Shown: positions 43,309 through 52,733 of the stretch, piece after piece
Layout: the number at the start of each line of letters is the position of its first letter
Numbering within the stretch: position 1 is the stretch's first letter
Source: Alphaproteobacteria bacterium
GTDB taxonomy: Bacteria; Pseudomonadota; Alphaproteobacteria; Micropepsales; Micropepsaceae
Direction: 5' to 3'
Assembly: GCA_016125165.1 (NCBI GenBank)
Contig: WGMH01000003.1
Location: 310,001 to 374,000 of the forward strand
DNA length: 64,000 bases
Position numbers and translations under genes: made by a program
The notes under the pieces: generated by a model
Database searches by the model: none
What the model was told of the DNA's origin: nothing
What the model saw: the letters and a program-made list of their open reading frames with translations, nothing else

Positions 43309-44967
43309 CTATTTTGCAGGCGGCTGCTTCTTGGCCTCACCCAGCGCATAGACTGCCAGGTCCATGAAGGACACGTTGTTGTTGCGGGCGATCTGGAAGA
43401 GCTTGTCGAACGATGTCCGCACATCGGCGGGAACCGAGCATCCGCGCGCCTGCTGCAGCCAATCGAATTGCAGGTCCGTCGGGACCGGACCATTGGGCGC
43501 ATCCCAGACATAGGTATCGTAAGTCGATTGCGTTCCGCTGCAATTCATCGGGACTTTGAAAGTCTTCATATTTTTGTCTGGGCTGCCAAACAGACGTTCA
43601 AGTTCTGCGCCTTCTCCCGGATAGGCTTCCGTCACCGCGCCTTCCTTCAGGCCAAGCTGCACGGTGTATGCGAAGCCCTTTTGCCAAAGGGGCCATGCGC
43701 CTTCCTGACTGAGTGGCCATGTGGCGCCGCGCTTGTAGGCGTCACGGGACAGAAGCGCCGCCTTGGCGATATCCCGCTGCCAGCCATTCTTGCCTTCGCG
43801 AAGATCCGCCGTCAGTGCACCAATGCCGTCTGGAAATCCGTGCTCATCGGCCTGAATCGCCATTGCTTCGGCATCGACACCGGCAATCGCGTCCACCTTG
43901 TGATCGATGACGAGTTTTGAGAGCTGCGCCATCGCCTGATAGTTTTCGTCATTCGCTATCGGCTGCAGAATGCGCGCCGCCGCATCGAAATCCTTATCGA
44001 CGCCCTCGCCCTCCGTCAGCATGGATGCCGCCTGCACGGCGGAATAACCATCACCGTAGAAGGCCGCCCTTTTGAACCAGCCGAGCGCCTTGGGCTTGCT
44101 AAGAGGATACTGGTCTCCATAGCGATAGGCATTGGCAAGCTGGCGCATCGCCAGCGACGAATTCATCTTGGCGGCCTTCTCGTAGAGTTTCAGCGCCGCG
44201 GCTTTGTCCACCGGCTGTCCGGTGCCGTACCACGCAAAATCGCCAAGCGTGGCATAAGCCCCGGCATGCTCCTTCGCCGCGGCCTTCTCGATGTAGTCGC
44301 GCGCCTTGGGAATATTTCTTTCATTCTCCGGCGCCTGGTACGCGTAATAGGTTCCCAGAACATAGAGACATGGCGCAAAACCCGCGTCCGCGCCGGATTG
44401 CCACCACGAAAGCGCTTCTTCAACGTTCTTGGGTCCACCGAGCCCGCCTGCGAGCATGCTGCCATAAGCCAGCGTTGCGCGCTTGAAACCCGAAAGCACC
44501 GAACGCCGCAAATATTCACGCGCGCCATTCAGATCTTCTCTGGTGCCGATGCCGCGCCACTTTGCGATGCCCATGAGGTATTGCGCTTCGCCATCGCCAC
44601 CTTCGGCGGAAGCCTCCAAGTCTTCGATCGGCTTCTGCGCAAGAACACGCCGCAACAGCGGCAGTCCGTCTTCCGCGGTGTCGTATTCGCCGCGGCCGAT
44701 GCCGTTATTGTCCAGTTCCGGCGGCGTGCTGCCACGCTCCACGCAGGAAGGCGCGGTCTTGTCGACCCAGCAATAGGCGATCTGCATGGGATCGTGGCCG
44801 TAGTGGCCCCAGATCACCAGAAACGTGACGGCAAGCGCCAGACCAAAAGCAACCTGTAGAACACGTCCGATTGTGGAACGGGCCTGCACCAGCCCCTGAA
44901 CGATCAATGGCGCGGCGATGACGCTCGCCAAAGCAATAATGATGTCAACAATGGTTGAAGTGATCAC
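43309..44967 (-). CDS. Membrane-anchored Sel1-repeat protein
   Basis: The product has 552 residues. Two N-terminal TMs (TIVDIIIALASVIAAPLIVQGLV and VLQVAFGLALAVTFLVIW) are followed by a series of Sel1-like repeats (for example AQYLMGIAKWRGIGTREDLNGAREYLRRSVLSG, APCLYVLGTYYAY, AYATLGDFAWYGTGQPVDKAAALKLYEKAA, AMRQLANAYRYG). Such solenoids bind proteins. The C-terminal region is not recognised. It is inserted between tig and clpP. GTG start. Confidence 0.75.
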   Translation of the reverse strand: MITSTIVDIIIALASVIAAPLIVQGLVQARSTIGRVLQVAFGLALAVTFLVIWGHYGHDPMQIAYCWVDKTAPSCVERGSTPPELDNNGIGRGEYDTAEDGLPLLRRVLAQKPIEDLEASAEGGDGEAQYLMGIAKWRGIGTREDLNGAREYLRRSVLSGFKRATLAYGSMLAGGLGGPKNVEEALSWWQSGADAGFAPCLYVLGTYYAYQAPENERNIPKARDYIEKAAAKEHAGAYATLGDFAWYGTGQPVDKAAALKLYEKAAKMNSSLAMRQLANAYRYGDQYPLSKPKALGWFKRAAFYGDGYSAVQAASMLTEGEGVDKDFDAAARILQPIANDENYQAMAQLSKLVIDHKVDAIAGVDAEAMAIQADEHGFPDGIGALTADLREGKNGWQRDIAKAALLSRDAYKRGATWPLSQEGAWPLWQKGFAYTVQLGLKEGAVTEAYPGEGAELERLFGSPDKNMKTFKVPMNCSGTQSTYDTYVWDAPNGPVPTDLQFDWLQQARGCSVPADVRTSFDKLFQIARNNNVSFMDLAVYALGEAKKQPPAK

Positions 44968-45066
44968 AATATATCAGTCGCGAACGCGCCCCCCGGCGGC
45001 CACGGATGAACTATAGCCGCTTTTGGGGAACGGGTGAAATCGGCGCGCGACTGACCCGTAGGGCTG

Positions 45067-46425
45067 TTACGCCTTCAACTTCTCGGCGGCTTCGTCCGGA
45101 TCCATGAACAGCGTTTCGCGGTCCACGGTCTTTTCCGTCACGTCGGCCAGTTCGGCGATGAAGTCCACGACCTTCTCTTCGAAGATGGGCGCGCGGATTT
45201 CGGCCTGGGCCTGCGGGTTGTTCGCATAGAACTGGAACACCTGCTGTTCCTGACCGGGGAACTGGCGCGCGCGCATGGAGATGGCGCGGTTGATCTCGTC
45301 GGGCGCAACCGTGATGCCGTTCTGCTCGCCAAGACGGGCCAGCACGAGACCGAGGCGCACGCGGCGCTCGGCGATGTCGTGATATTCCTTCTTGAGCTCG
45401 TCTTCGGTCTTGCCTTCGTCTTCCGCTTTCTTGCCTTCCTGCTGAAGCTCGGCCTCGACCGCCTTCCAGATGGAATCGAATTCGCCTTCCACCATGGTGG
45501 GCGGCAGCGGGAAATTGTGCTTCTCATCGAGCGCGTCGAGGATACGGCGCTTCAGATGCATGCGGCTGGCACGAGCGAAATCGCCCTTGATCTGGTCGCG
45601 GATGCGATCCTTCAAAGTTGCAAGTCCGTCGAGACCGAGGCGTTTGGCAAGCTCGTCATCAATGGCGAGTGTGTCGGGGCTTTTCACCTCTTTCACGGTC
45701 ACCGCGAATACCGCCGGCTTACCGGCAAGCGAGGCCTCCGGATAATCGTCCGGGAAGGTCACGTTCACATCGCGCGTTTCGCCGACCTTGGAGCCAATCA
45801 GTTGATCCTCGAAGCCGGGGATAAGCTGACCGGAACCGAGCGTCAGGTTGAAGCCTTCGGCCTTGCCGCCGGCAAATTCCACGCCATCGACCTTGCCCAC
45901 GAAATCGATCAGCACCGCATCGCCCTTTTCGGCGGCGGCGCCCTCTTCGCGCGGGGAATAGGTGCGCGCGCCTTCGGCCAGACGGTTCAGCGCGTCGTTC
46001 ACTTCCTCGTCGGTGACATCGGCGACGAGCTTTTCCACCTTCAGCGTGGCCGGATCGATCAGGTCGAAATCCGGCATCAGATCCACCTTCACGGTGAATT
46101 CGAGATCGGAATTGCCGTTCACGACATTCTCAAGCTCGCTGGCCAGCTCCACGCGCGGCGGGAAGGCGGGCTTGAGCGAATTGTCCGTCACGGCCTTCTG
46201 GCTGGATTCGGAAACCGCCTGCTCGACGATCTCGCCCATCATGGACTTGCCGAAGCTCTTCTTGAGGAAGGAGACCGGCGCCTTGCCCGGGCGGAAGCCC
46301 TTCAGGTGCATGCGCGGCTGAATCTCGGCGAGCTTGCCAGTCAGGCGTTCGTCCAGGTCTTTTGCGCCAATGACGATCTTGTATTCGCGGCGCAGGCCTT
46401 CGGAGACGGTCTCGGTAATCTGCAT
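45067..46425 (-). CDS. tig: Trigger factor
   Basis: Ribosome-associated chaperone/PPIase of 452 residues, starting MQITETVSEGLRREYKIVI (the ATG three codons into the track ORF). GFRPGKAPVSFLKKSFGKSMMGE is the ribosome-docking signature. The FKBP domain (about 168-250) reads GDAVLIDFVGKVDGVEFAGGKAEGFNLTLGSGQLIPGFEDQL. The C-terminal helical arm region follows. Confidence 0.96.
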   Translation of the reverse strand: MQITETVSEGLRREYKIVIGAKDLDERLTGKLAEIQPRMHLKGFRPGKAPVSFLKKSFGKSMMGEIVEQAVSESSQKAVTDNSLKPAFPPRVELASELENVVNGNSDLEFTVKVDLMPDFDLIDPATLKVEKLVADVTDEEVNDALNRLAEGARTYSPREEGAAAEKGDAVLIDFVGKVDGVEFAGGKAEGFNLTLGSGQLIPGFEDQLIGSKVGETRDVNVTFPDDYPEASLAGKPAVFAVTVKEVKSPDTLAIDDELAKRLGLDGLATLKDRIRDQIKGDFARASRMHLKRRILDALDEKHNFPLPPTMVEGEFDSIWKAVEAELQQEGKKAEDEGKTEDELKKEYHDIAERRVRLGLVLARLGEQNGITVAPDEINRAISMRARQFPGQEQQVFQFYANNPQAQAEIRAPIFEEKVVDFIAELADVTEKTVDRETLFMDPDEAAEKLKA

Positions 46426-46546
46426 GGTCCTCAATTCCTAAGAAATCTGCTGGCCTGCCAAGGCGAAGCAACGCGAACCCATTGTCCGCCCGGCGTCGCG
46501 CTGGCGCGCTACGCCGTGGCAGCCTCCACGCTCGCGCTGCGGAGAC

Positions 46547-46631
46547 TGGTGCGGGCGGAGGGACTCGAACCCCCACGACTTGCGTCACTGGAACCTAAAT
46601 CCAGCGCGTCTGCCAGTTCCGCCACGCCCGC
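46547..46631 (-). tRNA. tRNA-Leu (TAG)
   Basis: The 85-nt class II tRNA starts GCGGGCGTGGCGGAACTGGCAGACGC, with anticodon stem-loop CTGGA-TTTAGGT-TCCAG (TAG), long variable arm, GGTTCGAGTCC T-arm and encoded CCA. Confidence 0.96.
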
Positions 46632-46785
46632 GCGCGGGCCATCCCGCGGAGCCGGGCCCACCCCGATCCCGCGAGAAGGGCGCCGCTATAGCAGGGGTTT
46701 TCGGGGGTGGCTAGGGCCGCTTTGCGGGTTGGCTTAAGGGCCGTAAGGCTTGGGGCGGTCTTTGCGACAACCGGCCCGCCAAAGA

Positions 46786-47289
46786 TCAGTCCAACGTCTT
46801 CTCAAACCACACCACATCCCAGTATTGGCCGAACTTACGGCCCACTTCGTGGTAGATGCCGGTGCGCTTGAAGCCCATCGCCTGGTGCAGCCCCACCGAC
46901 GCGTCGTTGGGGAGCGTGACGCCGCCATAGGCGCGATGGATGTCTTCGCCCTTCAACGAATCGAACAGCGCGGTATAGAGCGTCCGCCCGAGCCCCTGCC
47001 CGCCCTCGCCCGCCTTCAGATAGATGCTGGTTTCGATGGAGGTGTCATAGGCCGCGCGGTCCTTGAACTTGCTCGACGATGCCCAGCCGATGGCAACGTT
47101 ATCCTTCTGTGCCACATAGCAGCGATACTTCCCCGTGGGCGCATAATGGCTCAGCCATTCCTGCCGCTGTTCCAGCGTCTTCGGTTCCACATCGAAGGTA
47201 ATGGGCGTGGTCAGGACGTAGTGATTGTAGATGTCGCGCAGCGCAGCGGCATCTTCGGGAACCGCGTGGCGGATGATGATATCGCTCAT
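46786..47289 (-). CDS. GNAT family N-acetyltransferase (phosphinothricin acetyltransferase-like)
   Basis: The product has 167 residues starting MSDIIIRHAVPEDAAALRDIYNHYVLTTPITFD, typical of the PAT/bar-type GNAT family. The acetyl-CoA loop is GQGLGRTLYTALFDSL and the C-terminal motif is NDASVGLHQAMGFKRTGIYHEVGRKFGQYWDVVWFEKTL. Real substrate is unknown; such enzymes often act on small amino-acid analogues. The track start two codons earlier is less likely. Confidence 0.85.
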   Translation of the reverse strand: MSDIIIRHAVPEDAAALRDIYNHYVLTTPITFDVEPKTLEQRQEWLSHYAPTGKYRCYVAQKDNVAIGWASSSKFKDRAAYDTSIETSIYLKAGEGGQGLGRTLYTALFDSLKGEDIHRAYGGVTLPNDASVGLHQAMGFKRTGIYHEVGRKFGQYWDVVWFEKTLD

Positions 47290-47348
47290 GGCCAAACCGG
47301 AATCGTGCGCGAAGAAAATCTATCACGCGCCGCGCAAGACAAGTTGCG

Positions 47349-48818
47349 CTAGCTGGAATGCAATGCCTGCAACACGCGCGGCAGCATTTCAGGAATGTCT
47401 TCGGCGATCAGCCCGATTCCAAAGCAGTTTGCCGCTTCGCCGTGCAACCATGTGCCCGCTAAGGCGGCATCGAACGCATTCATGCCTTGTGCGAGCAATC
47501 CACCGATGATTCCGGCCAGCACATCGCCCGAGCCCGCCGTGGCGAGCGTGGGCGGCGCGTTGGTGTTCACCGCCGCGCGACCGTCAGGCGCCGCGATCAC
47601 CGTGTCTGCGCCTTTCAACAGCACCACACACTTCGCGGCGGCGGATGCGGCGCGCACGGCTTCGATCTTGGATTGCGAATGCGCAAGCACACCGGGGAAG
47701 ATGCGTTCGAATTCGCCTTCATGCGGCGTCAGCACCGCGTTATCGCGCAAAAGCAGATAGAGCGCCTTCGGATCGCCAGCGAAGGATGTGAGCGCATCGG
47801 CGTCCAGAACTGCCGCCGCGCTACTTGCGAGAATCGCGCCCACAAGCTCCTGCGTTGCCCGACCAACGCCGCAACCCGGCCCAGCGACAACCGCATTCAG
47901 GCGTTTGTCCGACAGCAGATCGGCCAGGCCCTTCGCGCCGGCGAACGGCTTGACCATGATCGCGGTGAGTTGCGCTGCGTTCACTGCCACCGCATCAGGT
48001 GGGCTCGCCACGCTCACAAGCCCTGCCCCCGCACGCAGCGCACCGCGTGCAGCCAGCCGCGCCGCACCGGTGGATTGCATGGACCCGCTCACAACCACGC
48101 AATGTCCGCGCGCATATTTGTGCGCGTCTGACTTCGGCCAAGGATAGCGCGCGCGCCACAGCGCCGGACCATTTTCGAACAGCGAGCATACGTTCGCCGC
48201 CGCTTCGGGAATGCCGATATCGGCAACAACAGTTTCGCCGCACAGCGCACGCCCCGGCATCAGCACATGCGCAGGTTTCTTGCGGAAAAAGGTGACGGTT
48301 ACGTCCGCTTTCACGCAAGCATCGCCCAGGGGCTTGCCGCTATCGCCCTGCAATCCGCTCGGCACATCCACGGCGATGATCTTGGCATCGCTGGCGTTCA
48401 TCGCCTCTGCGGCACGCGCGGCTTCGCCATCGAGCGGGCGCGAAAGCCCGGCGCCGAACAGCGCATCGACCACCAGCGTTGCATCGCCGATGCAATCGCC
48501 GGAGAGCGGGCCGATGGCGCCGTCCCAGCGCGCGGCCATCTCCGCCGCATCGCCCTTCAACGCATCGAGCGCGCCGAGCAGCGAGAGCCGCACATCGAAC
48601 CCGCGCCCGGCCAGCAGCCGTGCCACCACAAAGCCGTCGCCACCATTGTTGCCGGGTCCGCACAGAACAGCGGCCTTGCAGGGCTTGAAGCGCGCAGCAA
48701 TTTCATGAGCAATCGCGCGCCCGGCGTTCTCCATCAAGGTGAGCGTGGGCGTGCCTAGCGCTGCCGCATAACGATCCGCCGCATAGCATTCTTCGACGGT
48801 GAGGATTTCGCCGCTCAT
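47349..48818 (-). CDS. nnrDE: Bifunctional NAD(P)H-hydrate epimerase / ADP-dependent dehydratase
   Basis: Repairs hydrated NAD(P)H, 489 residues. The N-terminal YjeF epimerase domain has NAGRAIAHEIAARF, VLCGPGNNGGDGFVVARLLAGRGF and VDALFGAGLSRPLDG. The C-terminal ribokinase-like dehydratase has AGPGCGVG, LTPHEGEFERIFP, VLLKGADTVIAAPDGR and TAGSGDVLAGIIGGLLAQG (about residue 428). It is a housekeeping enzyme on the edge of the catabolic-looking cluster. Confidence 0.95.
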   Translation of the reverse strand: MSGEILTVEECYAADRYAAALGTPTLTLMENAGRAIAHEIAARFKPCKAAVLCGPGNNGGDGFVVARLLAGRGFDVRLSLLGALDALKGDAAEMAARWDGAIGPLSGDCIGDATLVVDALFGAGLSRPLDGEAARAAEAMNASDAKIIAVDVPSGLQGDSGKPLGDACVKADVTVTFFRKKPAHVLMPGRALCGETVVADIGIPEAAANVCSLFENGPALWRARYPWPKSDAHKYARGHCVVVSGSMQSTGAARLAARGALRAGAGLVSVASPPDAVAVNAAQLTAIMVKPFAGAKGLADLLSDKRLNAVVAGPGCGVGRATQELVGAILASSAAAVLDADALTSFAGDPKALYLLLRDNAVLTPHEGEFERIFPGVLAHSQSKIEAVRAASAAAKCVVLLKGADTVIAAPDGRAAVNTNAPPTLATAGSGDVLAGIIGGLLAQGMNAFDAALAGTWLHGEAANCFGIGLIAEDIPEMLPRVLQALHSS

Positions 48819-48827
48819 TGCGGGAGC

Positions 48828-50231
48828 TTAGAACCCCTCCGGCACTTTGTCATAGAGCGGATGCGCCAGCTCATACGCGTAAGACGCCGCAAGCACGCCC
48901 GCGTCGTCATACATTCTGCCGACAATCTGCAGCCCCACGGGCAGGCCGTTGCTGGCGAAGCCGCAATTGATGCTGGCCGCCGGCTGCTGTGTGAGGTTGA
49001 AGGGGAACGAGAACGGCGTCCATTGCATCCAGGCGCGGCCGTCATCGTCCATCGGTGAAAGCTGGCCGACATTGAACGCCGTCGTTGCGATGGAAGGCGT
49101 AAGCAGGAAGTCGTATTTCTCCATGAACTGGCGAAGCCCCGCGCCATAGGCGCCGCGCGCCATGGTGGCGTCGAGAAATTCCTTCTTGGAGAATTTCACG
49201 CCCTCTTCCGCCATGCGGCGCAAGCCCGGATCGAGTTTCGCCTTTTGCTCGTCCGGCAGATCGCCCAGAAGATAACCCGCACCCGACCACCAGATTTTCT
49301 GGAAAATTGTGCCCGGATCGCCACCCGGCGGATCGACAACGTCCACATTCGCACCCATGGCCTCGAAGCGTTTCACAGCGGCGGCAACGATCTCTTCCAC
49401 TTCCGCATCGATGCGCGTGACCCAGCCAAGGCGCGGGCTGAACGCGATGCGCTTGCCCTTCATAGGCATTTCGAGTTCGGCAGCGTAATCGATCGGCGCG
49501 TAAGGCAGCGAATGCCAGTCGCGCGCGTCAGGTTTGGCGATCACATTCATCATCATCGCCGCGTCGCGCACCGTGCGCGTCATCGGGCCGACATGCGCCA
49601 CTGTGCCGAACGGCGATAGCGGATAGGCCGGCACGCGACCAAAGCTCGGCTTCAGGCCATAGGTGCCGGTGAAGCTCGCCGGTATGCGAATGGAGCCGCC
49701 GCCATCGGTGCCGAGCGTGAGCGGCGCGAAACGCGCGGCCAGCGCGGCGGACGATCCGCCCGAAGAGCCGCCGGGCGTCTTCTCCAGATTCCACGGATTG
49801 CGCGTGATGCCGGTGAGCGGGGAATCCGTCGATCCCTTCCAGCCGAATTCCGGCGTGGTGGTTTTGCCCAGCATCACTGCGCCGGCTTCCTTCAGCCGCG
49901 CAACACACGGCGCGTCGGCTTCCCACGCCCCCTTGGGATCAACGGTGAGCGAGCCGCGCCGCGTGGGCCAGCCCTTGGTGACGAGCAGGTCCTTTACCCC
50001 CACCGGCACGCCATCGAGCGGCGATAGCGGCTCGCCCGCCATCCAGCGCGCTTCGGATTCTTCGGCTTGCTTGGTGGTCGTGCCCACATCGATCAGGCAG
50101 AAAGAATTGACCTTGGAATCCAGCGCCTCGATGCGGCCGAGCAACGCCTCGGTCACCTCCACCGGCGAAAGCTCGCGGGACTGGTAAGCAGCGGACAATT
50201 CCGCCGCGGTCATTTCATGGGGTTCGCGCAT
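48828..50231 (-). CDS. Amidase signature family hydrolase
   Basis: The product has 467 residues with the Ser-cisSer-Lys catalytic set: VGVKDLLVTKGWPTRRGS holds the Lys and NPWNLEKTPGGSSGGSSAALAARFAPLTLGTDGGGSIRIPA is the signature with both serines. It is more like stand-alone amidases than GatA, since no gatB/gatC is adjacent. The ATG overlaps the phosphatase stop (TGATG). Substrate unknown. Confidence 0.9.
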   Translation of the reverse strand: MREPHEMTAAELSAAYQSRELSPVEVTEALLGRIEALDSKVNSFCLIDVGTTTKQAEESEARWMAGEPLSPLDGVPVGVKDLLVTKGWPTRRGSLTVDPKGAWEADAPCVARLKEAGAVMLGKTTTPEFGWKGSTDSPLTGITRNPWNLEKTPGGSSGGSSAALAARFAPLTLGTDGGGSIRIPASFTGTYGLKPSFGRVPAYPLSPFGTVAHVGPMTRTVRDAAMMMNVIAKPDARDWHSLPYAPIDYAAELEMPMKGKRIAFSPRLGWVTRIDAEVEEIVAAAVKRFEAMGANVDVVDPPGGDPGTIFQKIWWSGAGYLLGDLPDEQKAKLDPGLRRMAEEGVKFSKKEFLDATMARGAYGAGLRQFMEKYDFLLTPSIATTAFNVGQLSPMDDDGRAWMQWTPFSFPFNLTQQPAASINCGFASNGLPVGLQIVGRMYDDAGVLAASYAYELAHPLYDKVPEGF

Positions 50232-50785
50232 CAGTTCACCTTCGTCAGCGGCGCTTCGCTGCCCTTTTCGATCAGATGCAGCTTCGCGCCGTCCGTTTCG
50301 AAGACGGTGATCGAGCAGTTCTCCGGCGAATAGACCGTCACGCGGTCATCGCCCATTGCCGCGCCCACCGCCACGTTCAGCGCCACATAGTGAGAGAAGA
50401 TTGCCACGTCTTCGCTTTGCGCCACCAGCGCGGCGATGCAGGCTTCACGCCACATCGCCAATTCCATCGGCACATCGCGCCAGGAGCCTTGCATCAGATT
50501 GCGCAGCCACACCACGCGATCTTCCAATGTCGTGCCGTCCGGCGACGGGATTTCCGCCACCGCCGGTTCGATCACCGGTTCGCGCTTCCAAAGCTTCGCC
50601 AATGGCGCTGCGGTTTCGCGCGCGCGTGCCAGCGGGCTCGACAGCAGCGCCAGCGGTCCCTTCGGCGCCAGCACGGCGGCGGCGCCCTCGGCCTGCTGCT
50701 TTCCGAGTTCGTCCAGCCCCGGATCCATATGACCGCCGAAACCCGCCGCGGCCTTGCCGTGACGCACCATGTAAATACGAGCCAT
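50231..50785 (-). CDS. Histidine phosphatase family protein
   Basis: The product has 184 residues starting MARIYMVRHGKAA, with the catalytic RHG. LSSPLARARETAAPL is the second conserved Arg region, and the C-terminal AIFSHYVALNVAVGAAMGDD contains the second His. The ATG at 50785 is preferred over the GTG at 50791. It belongs to the phosphoglycerate mutase-like fold but is more likely a phosphatase. It is coupled with the DUF169 gene upstream and the amidase downstream. Confidence 0.85.
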   Translation of the reverse strand: MARIYMVRHGKAAAGFGGHMDPGLDELGKQQAEGAAAVLAPKGPLALLSSPLARARETAAPLAKLWKREPVIEPAVAEIPSPDGTTLEDRVVWLRNLMQGSWRDVPMELAMWREACIAALVAQSEDVAIFSHYVALNVAVGAAMGDDRVTVYSPENCSITVFETDGAKLHLIEKGSEAPLTKVN

Positions 50786-50787
50786 GT

Positions 50788-51558
50788 TCACTTCCTGTCC
50801 GGGTAACTCACCGCCATGCCGGCGCGCACATCCTGCTGCACGCCATATTGCGGGAAGGGATAACGGAAACCGTTCTTCGCGAGCGCCTTCATGCCTTCGA
50901 TCGCTTTCTGCAACTGATCGGGCGGCAGCGCCATCAGCATTTCTTCATCAAGCACACCGCCATAGCGCCGCTCCGCGAAGCAGGGAATGGAAAGGCTGGG
51001 TTCGCGCTTTGTCAGCGCCCTGCCCCAGCTATCGGCGCAGGCGCTTTCGCCCACCACGCTCCAGTCGAAGCGCCTGTAGCCCGCCCATTGCAGGCCGTTG
51101 ATGAAATAGATCATCGCGCCGGGCGTGGCATAGAACAGGGCAATGTCCGGCGGATCGAGGCGGCCACTCGCCAGCGGCGCAACCGCCAGCGCTTCGAATT
51201 GCCCGTCGGGCACGCAGTTCATAGCCGCCTGATGCGCGCTGGCATCTTCGAGCGTGGAGAACCACACGCCCTTCATGTGCTTGCCGGATTTCCACTCATC
51301 GGTCTTCGCGCCGCCAAGCCCGACAACCGCGCGGCATTGCGCGCCGACGAGATCGTCCGATGTGATGCCCACCGTCCAGCCGAGACGAGACGCCATGCCG
51401 ACAATCTGGTCCATCGTGTGGATCGAGCCCGGGCGGCGGATGCGCGGGATCGCTTCCATCTCTGCGCGATCCACGAACATCTTCATGCCGAAGGGAACGG
51501 ATCGCAGCTTCAACAGATCCTGAAGCTCGGCAACGATGCCTGCCCAATCTTCCGCCAT
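50788..51558 (-). CDS. DUF169 domain protein
   Basis: The product has 256 residues. VAELQDLLKLRSVPFGMKMF at the start, DLVGAQCRAVVGLGG, and the middle PDIALFYATPGAMIYFINGLQWAGYRRFDWSVVGESACADSWGRALTKREPSLSIPCFAERRYGGVLDEEMLMALP match the DUF169 (COG2043) family with its conserved Cys residues. Molecular function is unknown. Same strand and tight spacing with the histidine phosphatase. Confidence 0.8.
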   Translation of the reverse strand: MAEDWAGIVAELQDLLKLRSVPFGMKMFVDRAEMEAIPRIRRPGSIHTMDQIVGMASRLGWTVGITSDDLVGAQCRAVVGLGGAKTDEWKSGKHMKGVWFSTLEDASAHQAAMNCVPDGQFEALAVAPLASGRLDPPDIALFYATPGAMIYFINGLQWAGYRRFDWSVVGESACADSWGRALTKREPSLSIPCFAERRYGGVLDEEMLMALPPDQLQKAIEGMKALAKNGFRYPFPQYGVQQDVRAGMAVSYPDRK

Positions 51559-51581
51559 GTTTGCCTCCTTTCTCCGTCAGA

Positions 51582-52718
51582 TTATTTGGAAAGCTGTTCC
51601 CACATCACGCCGAGATACCCGAAGGCGCGCATGTCGCCGGTTGTTGTGCCCTGCATCTTGTTCATCACGTAGCTGAAGGTCGTGCGCGCATCCATGTCGA
51701 TGATGATGACCGAGCCGCCATAGCCGCCCCAGAACATGGAGTTCGGATTGGGCAGCGGCACCATGCCGCCCGCCAGCCCGAAGCCGAGGCCGAAGCGCGC
51801 CGGGATATTCATGATCTTGTCGGTGCCTTCGATCTGCAATTCCAGCGCCTTGCGGCAACCGGCTTCGCTCAGGAAACGCTTGCCTTTGGCAACGCCGCCA
51901 TTGGCAAGGATGGTGTGGATCTCCGCGACAGAGCGCGCATTGCCCGTGCCGCCCGCCGCCGGAATTTCCGCGGCACGCCACGCGCGCGTTTTCGTTTCCG
52001 AAACGTCGATGCCCGGATTGGTGGACATGTTCTTCAGAAGTTCGCTCATCTCCGCGCCATCGCCGATGGCCCCGCGCGGCGGCGGCGGGATGAGTTCGGC
52101 GACGCGCTCGTCTTCCGAAGCTGGCAAGCCGATCCAGAAATCTGCGCCGAGCGGTCCAGCGATCTCTTCGCGGAACACCGTTCCCAACGATTTTCCGGTA
52201 ATGCGGCGCACCACCTCGCCCACCAGATAGCCTTGCGTCAGCGCGTGATAGCCCGGCGCGGTGCCCGGCTCCCAGAACGGCGCCTGCGCCGCCAGCATCG
52301 CAGTGGCCTTCTCCCAATCATAAAGCTCGTGCTTGGTGATCTTCTCCGCCCAGCCGGATAGCCCCGCCGAATGGCTCATCAGATGACTGACCTTGATGGC
52401 CGCCTTTCCGTTGGCGGCAAATTCCGGCCAGTACTTCGCCACCGGCGCATCGAAATCGAGCTCGCCACGGTCAGCGACAAGCAGCGCGGTCAACGCCGTC
52501 ATCGTCTTGGTGGTGGAATAGACGTTGACGATGGTGTCCTTCACCCAGGGCTTGGTCTTTGCCGCATCGGCATGACCGCCCCAGATATCGACAACCGTTT
52601 CGCCGTTCAGCGTGGCGCAGAACGATGCGCCCACATCCGCGCCGCTTTCGAGGCTTGCTGCCATCACATCTTTGGTGGCGGCGAATTTGTCGTCGGCGAA
52701 ACCGTGTATGTCAGCCAT
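51582..52718 (-). CDS. Serine hydrolase, class C beta-lactamase-like
   Basis: The product has 378 residues from MADIHGFADDKFAATKDVM at 52718. The nucleophile motif is YSTTK (S-x-x-K), and GYHALTQGYLVGEVVRRITGKSLGTVFREEIAGPLG provides the Tyr motif of the esterase/beta-lactamase family VIII group. There is no signal peptide, so it is probably a cytoplasmic esterase rather than a resistance enzyme. The track start three codons upstream is a TTG and less likely. Confidence 0.88.
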   Translation of the reverse strand: MADIHGFADDKFAATKDVMAASLESGADVGASFCATLNGETVVDIWGGHADAAKTKPWVKDTIVNVYSTTKTMTALTALLVADRGELDFDAPVAKYWPEFAANGKAAIKVSHLMSHSAGLSGWAEKITKHELYDWEKATAMLAAQAPFWEPGTAPGYHALTQGYLVGEVVRRITGKSLGTVFREEIAGPLGADFWIGLPASEDERVAELIPPPPRGAIGDGAEMSELLKNMSTNPGIDVSETKTRAWRAAEIPAAGGTGNARSVAEIHTILANGGVAKGKRFLSEAGCRKALELQIEGTDKIMNIPARFGLGFGLAGGMVPLPNPNSMFWGGYGGSVIIIDMDARTTFSYVMNKMQGTTTGDMRAFGYLGVMWEQLSK

Positions 52719-52733
52719 GTGCCGCAATTTCCT

